From Burkholderia savannae (GTDB lineage: Bacteria; Pseudomonadota; Gammaproteobacteria; Burkholderiales; Burkholderiaceae), in NCBI RefSeq assembly GCF_001524445.2, contig NZ_CP013417.1, positions 1,984,001 to 2,048,000 of the forward strand: a DNA stretch of 64,000 nt, given 5' to 3'. The notes under the pieces are model-generated. The model saw only the letters and a program-made list of their open reading frames with translations. It was not told where the DNA came from and made no database searches. The translations under genes were made by a program, and so were the position numbers. Numbering within the stretch: position 1 is the first letter of the stretch; every line of letters starts with the position of its first letter. Of this stretch, positions 57,833 through 64,000 are shown in pieces.

Positions 57833-58767
57833 TTGACGGCCTCCGCGCGAACGGACGCGCGCCCGGCGTCGGCGACTGCGTCGGCAGCCGCGCCGTTTGC
57901 GCGGGCGCCGCCGGTCGCCCGCGTGGCGGCGGTCGCGCCGGCTTCGCCGGTCGCCGCTGTCGCCGCCGCGTCTGTGCCTGCCGCTGTAGCCCCCGTAGCC
58001 CCGGTCGTCGCGGCTGCCGCGCGCCGCTCGCGCACGTTGCGATAGAAGCGCAAGTTGTCCTCCGCCGACGCCGCCGGCAAATCGTGAACGAGAATGCGCT
58101 TCGCGGCCGCGTCGTTGCCGAGCATCCCGTACGCGAGTGCGAGATCCTCGCGCGCCTGCGCGGGCGCGTTCGGCAGCCCCGCGACGTCGAGCAGCACGTT
58201 CGCGCCTTCGCGCGCGCGATTCGCGAGCACGAGCGACAGGCCGAGATCGGTCCTGAGCGCCTGCGCGTCCGGATGGCGCGCGAGCGTCGCGCGATAGACG
58301 CGCTGCGCGTCGTCGTGCCGCCCCTGCAGATCCAGCACCGTGCCGAGGCCGGCGGCTGCCGCGATGTTCTCCGGATGCGCGCCGTGGAGCTTCGCGTAGC
58401 GCGCGAGCGCGTCGTCGAGACGGCGCTCGCGCAGCGCGACGCGCGCCAAGCCGAGCTGCGCGCGCGGATCGTCCGGCGCGGCCGCGGCGGCACCCGCGTA
58501 CAGCACGCCGGCGCGCGCGAAGTCGCCCGTCTGGTACATCGCGTCGCCGAGCCCGACCTGCGCGGGCAGCGAACGCGGGTCGGCCTTCAGCGCGCGCTCG
58601 AAGAGCGTCGCCGCGAGCTCCGTGTTGCCGGCCGCGAGCGCGCTCTCGGCGACCGTCAGATCGCTGTCGCCGAGCGTGCCGCGCTGCGACATCAGCGGCC
58701 GCGGCTGTAACGCGCCATGGCTCGCGCAGCCCGCGAGCAGCGCCGCGCAAAAGAGCACGAGCGGCAT
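57829..58767 (-). CDS. tadD: Tad pilus TPR lipoprotein (TadD)
   Basis: A 312-residue protein with a lipoprotein signal (MPLVLFCAALLAGCASHG; lipobox LAGC) and tandem TPR helices (AGNTELAATLFERALKADPRSLPAQVGLGDAMYQTGDFARAGVLY and further copies to about residue 230). The C-terminal 70 residues are low-complexity Ala/Thr/Gly. TadD acts as a pilotin-like partner of the Tad secretin. The start is uncertain. The ATG at 58923 overlaps the tadC stop (ATGA) but would place a 52-residue basic extension before the lipoprotein signal, so I prefer 58767. Confidence 0.88.
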   Translation of the reverse strand: MPLVLFCAALLAGCASHGALQPRPLMSQRGTLGDSDLTVAESALAAGNTELAATLFERALKADPRSLPAQVGLGDAMYQTGDFARAGVLYAGAAAAAPDDPRAQLGLARVALRERRLDDALARYAKLHGAHPENIAAAAGLGTVLDLQGRHDDAQRVYRATLARHPDAQALRTDLGLSLVLANRAREGANVLLDVAGLPNAPAQAREDLALAYGMLGNDAAAKRILVHDLPAASAEDNLRFYRNVRERRAAAATTGATGATAAGTDAAATAATGEAGATAATRATGGARANGAAADAVADAGRASVRAEAVK

Positions 58768-58919
58768 CGCGCGGCGGATGCGGCCCGCGCGCCCCACGTG
58801 CGCGCCGCGCCCCTTAGTCCCCTCAGGCCCCTCAAGCTCCCCACGCTTTCCGTGCCGTCCGCGCCCGATGCGCGGCGCCGTGCATGCGCGATCGCATGCG
58901 TCGTCGAAATGTCGCTCGT

Positions 58920-59867
58920 TCATTTGTGGAACACCGCTATCAGTCGAATCACCGCCGGCCCCGCCGCGATCAATGCGACGGTCGGCATCACGAACAGCAT
59001 CATCGGCAGCGTCATCTTCGGCGCGAGCTTCGCCGCCTTTTCCTCGAGCGCGATCATCTGCATCGCGCGCTCCGTGCGCGACAGCATCCGCAGCGACTGC
59101 GTGATCGGCGTGCCGTACTGCTGCGACTGCACGAGCGTCGTCACGAGCGCGCGCATCGACGGCAGGCCGATCCGCGCGGCCATCGCGTTGAGCGCGAACG
59201 CCGCGTCGCCGCCGATCTGCAGCTCGTCCGCGCAAACCGAGAATTCGTCGGCGAGCGGCGGGCAGATCGCCTTCAGCTCGGATGCGACGCGCCGCACCGC
59301 GACCGCGAGGCTGTTGCCCGCGTTCGTGCAGATCACGAGCAGATCGAGCGCGTCGGGCAGATACGCGGCGATCGTCTTCTGGCGGCGCGCAACCGCGAAG
59401 CCGAGCGCATGCTCGGGCAGCATCATGCCGATCACGAACGCGCCCGCCATCATCAGCGCGCGCAGCACGAAGTAGTCGCCGACGCGCGGCACGTGCGCGC
59501 CGACGACGAGCGCGGCGAGCCCCGCGCTCGCGCCGACGACGAGCTTGAGCCCCGCCATCACCGACACCGCGCGGCGTTCGCGAAACCCCGCGTTCGCGAG
59601 CCGCGCGGCGAGCTTCATCCGCTGCGTCGCATCGACGACGGGCACGCGCTCGCCGAGCGACGCGACCCGTTGCGCGACGCGCCGCGGCACGCTGCGCGCG
59701 CCGTCGCCGGCGCTCGCGTAGACGGCCGACGCGCGCGCGGCGCTCGAGCGCGCGCGCTGCGCGACGCGCCTGCGCATCGCGACGTCGCGCGCGAGCAGCC
59801 ACGCGAGCAGCGCCGCGGCGGCGGCGAGCGCAACGAGGACGGCGATCGACAGCGCGGCGGGGTTCAT
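58920..59867 (-). CDS. tadC: Tad pilus inner-membrane platform protein TadC
   Basis: A 315-residue GspF-type membrane protein with a hydrophobic N-terminal segment, the F-domain (LPDALDLLVICTNAGNSLAVAVRRVASEL near residue 158) and two C-terminal hydrophobic segments ending LIAVFHK. It forms the platform with TadB on which CpaF acts. The ATG overlaps the tadB stop (ATGA). Confidence 0.94.
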   Translation of the reverse strand: MNPAALSIAVLVALAAAAALLAWLLARDVAMRRRVAQRARSSAARASAVYASAGDGARSVPRRVAQRVASLGERVPVVDATQRMKLAARLANAGFRERRAVSVMAGLKLVVGASAGLAALVVGAHVPRVGDYFVLRALMMAGAFVIGMMLPEHALGFAVARRQKTIAAYLPDALDLLVICTNAGNSLAVAVRRVASELKAICPPLADEFSVCADELQIGGDAAFALNAMAARIGLPSMRALVTTLVQSQQYGTPITQSLRMLSRTERAMQMIALEEKAAKLAPKMTLPMMLFVMPTVALIAAGPAVIRLIAVFHK

Positions 59868-60850
59868 CGCGACGTATCCAGGTTGGCGATCTTGCGAATC
59901 ATCGCGAGACCGATCGTGAGCAGCACGGCGGCGAGGATCAGCATCTTGTGCCCCGCGCGCGTGTCGAACAGCAATGCGACGTACGGCCGATTGACGACGA
60001 ACAGGAACGCGGCGATCGCGAACGGCACGGCCGCGATGATCTTGCTCGCGATGCGCCCTTCCGCCGTCAGCGCGCGCGTCTTCATCCGGATGTCGCGGCG
60101 CGTGCGGATGATGCCGGACAGGTTCTCGAGCGTCTCCGTCAGGTTGCCGCCCGTCTCGCGCTGCAGCACGAGGCACACGCCGAAGAACGAAAAGTCGGCG
60201 AGCTGCAGGCGCTCGGCCTGCCGCTCGAGCACATCCTTCAGATCCGCGCCGACGTGCAGCGCATCGCCCATCGCGCGGAACGTCGCGCGCACGGGCTCCT
60301 CGCTTTCGCGGCCCGCGGTGCCGATCGCCTGCGCGACCGGAATGCCCGCGCGCACCGCGCGGATGATGAGATCGAGCGTGTCCGGAAACACCGCGAGGAA
60401 ACGCTGCTTGAAGCGCGCGATCAGGATTCGGTAGACGGCGCGCGCCGCGCCGGCCGCGAGCGACGCCGCGATCGCGACGCGCAGCCACGGCGCGGCGCCC
60501 GCGAGCGACGCGCCGATGAAGCCGGCGAGCGCCGCGAGCGCGGCCGCGAGCGCGATCGCGCGCATGCCGCCGCTGCCCGCCGCGGTGCGCACGCGCTCGC
60601 CGCGCGCGCGCAGCCACGCGCGCAACACGCCGTCATCGCCGTCGCCGTGGGTGCGGGTGAACAGCTGCAAGCCGACGCGCGCCGCCTGCGCGGGCCGCGC
60701 CGCTGCGCGCGGATCGCGCAGCGCGTCGACGCGCGAGCGCACGCGCGCGGCGGGCCGCCGGCACGCGAGATCGCGCAGCGCGCGCGCGATGAAGCCCGCG
60801 ACGACGATCGCGAAGAACGCGCCGACGGCGACGACGTCCGCCGCGCTCAC
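59864..60850 (-). CDS. tadB: Tad pilus inner-membrane platform protein TadB
   Basis: A 328-residue GspF-type protein. The F-domain reads FPDTLDLIIRAVRAGIPVAQAIG near residue 155, with ETGGNLTETLENLSGIIRTRRDIRMKTRALTAEGR near 235, and hydrophobic segments at both ends. The start is a GTG overlapping the cpaF TGA (GTGA). TadB pairs with TadC in the assembly platform. Confidence 0.93.
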   Translation of the reverse strand: MSAADVVAVGAFFAIVVAGFIARALRDLACRRPAARVRSRVDALRDPRAAARPAQAARVGLQLFTRTHGDGDDGVLRAWLRARGERVRTAAGSGGMRAIALAAALAALAGFIGASLAGAAPWLRVAIAASLAAGAARAVYRILIARFKQRFLAVFPDTLDLIIRAVRAGIPVAQAIGTAGRESEEPVRATFRAMGDALHVGADLKDVLERQAERLQLADFSFFGVCLVLQRETGGNLTETLENLSGIIRTRRDIRMKTRALTAEGRIASKIIAAVPFAIAAFLFVVNRPYVALLFDTRAGHKMLILAAVLLTIGLAMIRKIANLDTSR

Positions 60851-62439
60851 GGCTGCAACGCGCCGAGCAGCGCGCCCTCGAGCCCGTAATACGCGGCGCG
60901 CTGCGCGAACGCCGGACGCAGCGACGACGATTCGAACATGCCGTGCACCTGCTCCTGGAACGCGCTCGCGTCGTAGCGGAACGCGAACAGATCCTGCGTG
61001 ATCACGACGTCGCCCTCCATCCCGGCGATCTCGGTCACGCGCGTGACGCGCCGCACGCCATCGCGCATCCGCTCGATCTGCAGGATCATGTGCACCGCGC
61101 TCGCGATCTGGCGGCGGATCGACATGAGCGGCAGGTTGCCGTTGGCCATCATCACCATGCTTTCGAGGCGCGTGATCGCGTCGCGCGGCGTGTTCGCGTG
61201 GATCGTCGTCATCGAGCCGTCGTGGCCCGTGTTCATCGCCTGCAGCACGTCGAACGCCTCGGGGCCGCGCGTCTCGCCGAGGATGATCCGGTCGGGGCGC
61301 ATGCGCAGCGCGTTGCGCACGAGATCGCGCTGCGACACGCCGCCCAGCCCCTCGCTGTTTTCCGGGCGGGTCTCGAGGCTCACCACGTGCGGCTGCTGCA
61401 ACTGCAGCTCGGCCGCGTCCTCGATCGTCACGATGCGCTCGTGCGAATCGATGAAGTGCGACAGCGCGTTGAGCAGCGTCGTCTTGCCCGAGCCCGTGCC
61501 GCCCGAGATCACGATGTTGAGGCGGCACGCGCTCGCGATCTTCAGCACCTCGACCATCGGCTGCGACAGGTTGCCCTGCTGCGCCATCCGCGCGAGCGTG
61601 ATGTTGCGCTTCGCGAACTTGCGGATCGAGATCGACGCGCCGCGAATCGCGATCGGCGGCAGCACGACGTTCACGCGGCTGCCGTCCGCGAGCCGCGCGT
61701 CGACCATCGGGCTGCTCTCGTCGACGCGCCGCCCGACCGCCGCGGCGATGCGCTGCGCGACGTTGATCACGTGTGCGTTGTCGCGAAACTTGAGCGGCGT
61801 GAGCTCGAGCTTGCCCGCGCGCTCGACGTACACCTGATCGGGCCCGTTCACGAGAATGTCGGTCACGCGCTCGTCCGCGAGGAGCGGCTCGATCGGGCCG
61901 ACGCCGAACATGTCGTTGAGGATCTCGTCGACGATGAGCGCCTGCTCGGCGAGCGTCACGGTGAGGCGCTCGCGCGCGATCACGTCGGCGGCCGTCTGCT
62001 CGATGCCTTCGCGCACCTCCGCGCGCGACATCATCAGCGCGGCCGACATGTTCATCGACGAGAACACGACCGCGCGGATCGTCTTGAACGTCTCCGAGCG
62101 GATCAGCGCCTCGTGGCGGTCTTGCGCGTGACCGTCGCGATCGTCGCGATCGTCGCGATCGTCGTGATCGTCGTGATCGTCGCGATGGTCGCGATGGTCG
62201 GCATTGTCGCGATCGTCACGCGGCGCAGGCGGGGCCGCGGGCGGCGCGCCGCTTCCCTGCCGCGCGTCGGCGGGCGAATTCGCGCGCGGCGCGCGGGCCT
62301 CGTCTTGCGCGTGCGACCGGCCGCCGGCGTCGGCCGTCGTCGCGTCGGCGCAGGCGCCGGGCGCGGCGGCGTCCGCGAACTCGCGCGCGTCGCGGCTCGC
62401 GCCGGGAACGAACGAAGACGAAACGCGCCGGCCGAACAT
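60847..62439 (-). CDS. cpaF: Tad pilus assembly ATPase CpaF/TadA
   Basis: A 530-residue secretion ATPase of the VirB11/GspE superfamily. Motifs are Walker A ISGGTGSGKTT near residue 310, Asp box IVTIEDAAELQLQQPHVVSLETRPEN near 335, Walker B MRPDRIILGETRG near 380 and His box MNTGHDGSMTTIHANTP near 400. It powers Flp pilus extension and retraction. The first 110 residues are unlike the family and include an Asp/Arg/His tract made by a 9-bp tandem repeat. The ATG overlaps the cpaE stop by one base (TGATG). Confidence 0.96.
   Translation of the reverse strand: MFGRRVSSSFVPGASRDAREFADAAAPGACADATTADAGGRSHAQDEARAPRANSPADARQGSGAPPAAPPAPRDDRDNADHRDHRDDHDDHDDRDDRDDRDGHAQDRHEALIRSETFKTIRAVVFSSMNMSAALMMSRAEVREGIEQTAADVIARERLTVTLAEQALIVDEILNDMFGVGPIEPLLADERVTDILVNGPDQVYVERAGKLELTPLKFRDNAHVINVAQRIAAAVGRRVDESSPMVDARLADGSRVNVVLPPIAIRGASISIRKFAKRNITLARMAQQGNLSQPMVEVLKIASACRLNIVISGGTGSGKTTLLNALSHFIDSHERIVTIEDAAELQLQQPHVVSLETRPENSEGLGGVSQRDLVRNALRMRPDRIILGETRGPEAFDVLQAMNTGHDGSMTTIHANTPRDAITRLESMVMMANGNLPLMSIRRQIASAVHMILQIERMRDGVRRVTRVTEIAGMEGDVVITQDLFAFRYDASAFQEQVHGMFESSSLRPAFAQRAAYYGLEGALLGALQP
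62134..62214. repeat. Nine 9-bp tandem repeats in the cpaF N-terminal region
   Basis: Nine units of GTCGCGATC type with substitutions in some units. They are in frame and encode repeated Asp-Asp-Arg and Asp-Asp-His triplets at about residues 76-102. Confidence 0.95.
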
Positions 62440-63674
62440 CACCGCCTCCCGCGCGCGCCGGCGAGCCGCGCGTACCACGGCCGGCGTTCGGCGGGCGCCG
62501 CATCCGCGCCCGTCAGCCCTTGCGCGAGCGCGACGATGCCGGCCGCGAACGCACCGCCGCGCGCCGCGTCGAGCGCCGCGCCGAGGTTCTCCGCGACGGC
62601 GAGCGTCTGCGGCTCGTACGGCAGCTCGAGCATCGACGCGCGCCCGACCGCGCGCGCGAAATCGGCCGCCTCGACGCGGCCGCGCACCGGTTGCTGCGCG
62701 TTGTTGAGAATCAGCGACGCGTGCGCGCCGCCGTCGCGGGCCTCCGCATGGCGCAACAGCCGGGCCGCCTCGCGCGCCGCATGCACCGAGCGGTCGGCGA
62801 CGATGTAGACGTTCGCGCACGCGGCGAGCGCGTCGTCGACGAGCCGCCCCGCGCGTTCCGGCAGGTCGAGCAGCACGTAATGGAACTGATGCCTGAGCGC
62901 GCCGACGAGCCCCGCGATCGCGCCCGCGCGCAGCGGCGGCTCGCTGTCGTACGGCAGCTCGGCCGACAGCACGAACAGCCGGTCGCTCTGCGCGACCATC
63001 GCCTGGTTGATCAGTTGCGCATCGAGCCGCTGCGGATTCTGCAGCAGCTCGACGAGCCCCTGGTTGCTGACGACGCCGAACATCGAGCACGCCGCGCCGC
63101 CGTGGCAGTCGAGATCGACATACGCGACGCGGCGGCGCGTGCGCTCCGCGAGATGGCGCGCGAGCGAGACCGCGATGCTCGTCACGCCGACGCCGCCGCG
63201 CGCGCCGACGAAGCCGATCGCCTTGCCCGTGCGCGCGGCCGCGCCCGGATCGGCCGCGCTCAGCGCGCGATGCACGAGCTCGACGGTCAGCGGCTTGACG
63301 AGATAGTCGCGCACGCCGACGCGCAGCATGTTGCGGAACAGGCCGACGTCGTTGTGCTCGCCGACCACGATCACGTTCACCGACGGATCGCAGACGTCGG
63401 CGAGCCGCGCGAGATCGGACAGCGGCATCGCCGCGCCCGACACGTCGACGATCAGGTGCTGCGGCCCGTGCGCGAGATCGCGCATCAGCGCGATCGCGTC
63501 GTCGATCGAGCCGCGCGCGACGTGCGCGCCCGCCATCGCCTGATCGACGATCAGATTGCGGATCACTTCGTCGCTTGCCGGGTCGGCGACGATCGCGATC
63601 AGGCGCGCGCCGCTCGCCGCCGCGCGCAGGTCTTTCGCGCGCGACGCGCCGCTCATCAGGTCGAATGCGCCCAT
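62439..63674 (-). CDS. cpaE: Tad pilus localisation ATPase CpaE/TadZ
   Basis: A 411-residue protein. The N-terminal 140 residues resemble a receiver-like domain (GARLIAIVADPASDEVI, NVIVVGEHND, LRVGVRDYLVKPL). The C-terminal part is a MinD/ParA-type ATPase with a deviant Walker A (GFVGARGGVGVTSIAVSLA near 155) that has Val where the usual Lys would be. This fits CpaE/TadZ proteins, which place the pilus machine at the pole. A GGAGGCGAG ribosome site precedes the ATG. Confidence 0.92.
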   Translation of the reverse strand: MGAFDLMSGASRAKDLRAAASGARLIAIVADPASDEVIRNLIVDQAMAGAHVARGSIDDAIALMRDLAHGPQHLIVDVSGAAMPLSDLARLADVCDPSVNVIVVGEHNDVGLFRNMLRVGVRDYLVKPLTVELVHRALSAADPGAAARTGKAIGFVGARGGVGVTSIAVSLARHLAERTRRRVAYVDLDCHGGAACSMFGVVSNQGLVELLQNPQRLDAQLINQAMVAQSDRLFVLSAELPYDSEPPLRAGAIAGLVGALRHQFHYVLLDLPERAGRLVDDALAACANVYIVADRSVHAAREAARLLRHAEARDGGAHASLILNNAQQPVRGRVEAADFARAVGRASMLELPYEPQTLAVAENLGAALDAARGGAFAAGIVALAQGLTGADAAPAERRPWYARLAGARGRR

Positions 63675-63684
63675 CTCGCCTCCG

Positions 63685-64000
63685 TCAATGCGTGACGGCG
63701 GTGGTCGTCGACGTCGCGTTGAGCGGCGTCGTCCGGCCTTCGTCGTAGCGGCGCACCGCGCTCGCGCCGAGCGCCGCGTCCGCGCCCGCGTAAGGCAGCG
63801 GCGCGACGAGATCGGCGGGGCGCGCGAGCATCGCCGCGAGGTTGCCGTAGGTCGCGCAGCCGAAGCTCACGCCGGGCCGCGCGCCGCCCGCGTCGATCAT
63901 CTGCGAGCGCTGCTCGAGCGCCGCGCAGTCGGGCGCGCGCGCGAGCCCGGTGCGCGCGTCGTAGCCGATCGCCGACGCGTCCGGCATCCCGTACGGCGGA
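63685..64000 (-). CDS. cpaD: Tad pilus protein CpaD, 5' end outside window
   Basis: The last 105 or so residues of a CpaD-family protein; the frame stays open to the right edge. The recognisable part is SFGCATYGNLAAMLARPADLVAPLPY, matching the family's conserved C-terminal GCA..NLA.M...P.DL pattern. CpaD is a periplasmic or outer-membrane partner of the Tad secretin. Its stop lies 10 bp before cpaE, in the same operon. Confidence 0.85.
   Translation of the reverse strand, partial: PPYGMPDASAIGYDARTGLARAPDCAALEQRSQMIDAGGARPGVSFGCATYGNLAAMLARPADLVAPLPYAGADAALGASAVRRYDEGRTTPLNATSTTTAVTH

Noticed and set aside
62134..62214. CRISPR-like regular repeats (also considered for the other arrays)
   Set aside because: Units are contiguous with no spacers, are 7-12 bp long, and no cas genes are present.

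Overview
The window is about 70% GC by eye. Its gene content matches chromosome 1 of the Burkholderia pseudomallei group (pseudomallei, thailandensis, oklahomensis and relatives). It joins an ornibactin/malleobactin-type siderophore locus, a capistruin-type lasso-peptide cluster, AmrAB-OprA-type efflux and a Tad pilus locus. Species was not decided. There are no rRNA or tRNA genes, insertion sequences or CRISPR arrays.

Region 1 (1-23.9 kb): a hydroxamate siderophore locus. Two NRPS genes on the minus strand (the first cut by the left edge) encode A-T-C-A-T-E-C-A-T and C-A-T-C assembly lines. Adenylation residues point to Asp at module 2 and Ser at module 3. A PvdE-type exporter lies on the plus strand. 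A second minus operon encodes MbtH, a SyrP/TauD-like hydroxylase, an FhuC-type ATPase, a double-length FhuB-type permease, an FhuF-type reductase and a periplasmic binding protein. The Cys-rich ECF sigma factor MbaS sits at its head behind a probable Fur box. Three matching promoters (TAAA, 17 bp, CGTC) precede the NRPS genes, the exporter and mbtH, so one sigma factor appears to drive all three units.

Region 2 (24-33.2 kb): an Asp/Glu racemase-like gene, then a minus-strand sugar or polyol locus: AraC regulator, RbsB/RbsA/RbsC-type importer, zinc dehydrogenase, FGGY kinase and SDR.

Region 3 (33.2-38.3 kb): the lasso cluster capA-capB-capC-capD on the plus strand, behind an AT-rich leader with a clear sigma-70 promoter. 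The core peptide matches capistruin as I remember it, except for Asn at position 10. A perfect hairpin separates capA from capB.

Region 4 (38.3-44.8 kb): a chaperone-usher fimbrial operon on the minus strand (pilin, usher, chaperone, tip protein). It is followed by 1.5 kb without a recognisable gene that contains an AT-rich block with three LacI/PurR-like palindromes.

Region 5 (44.8-53.2 kb): the RND pump amrA-amrB-oprA, its divergent TetR regulator, and an M23 peptidase.

Region 6 (53.2-64 kb): a polar amino-acid importer (two permeases and a binding protein, no ATPase here), then a tightly coupled Tad/Flp pilus operon from cpaD (cut by the right edge) to two TadE-like pseudopilins.

A recurring theme is short tandem repeats of 7, 8, 9 and 12 bp. 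Several are in frame inside genes: an adenylation domain, OprA and CpaF.
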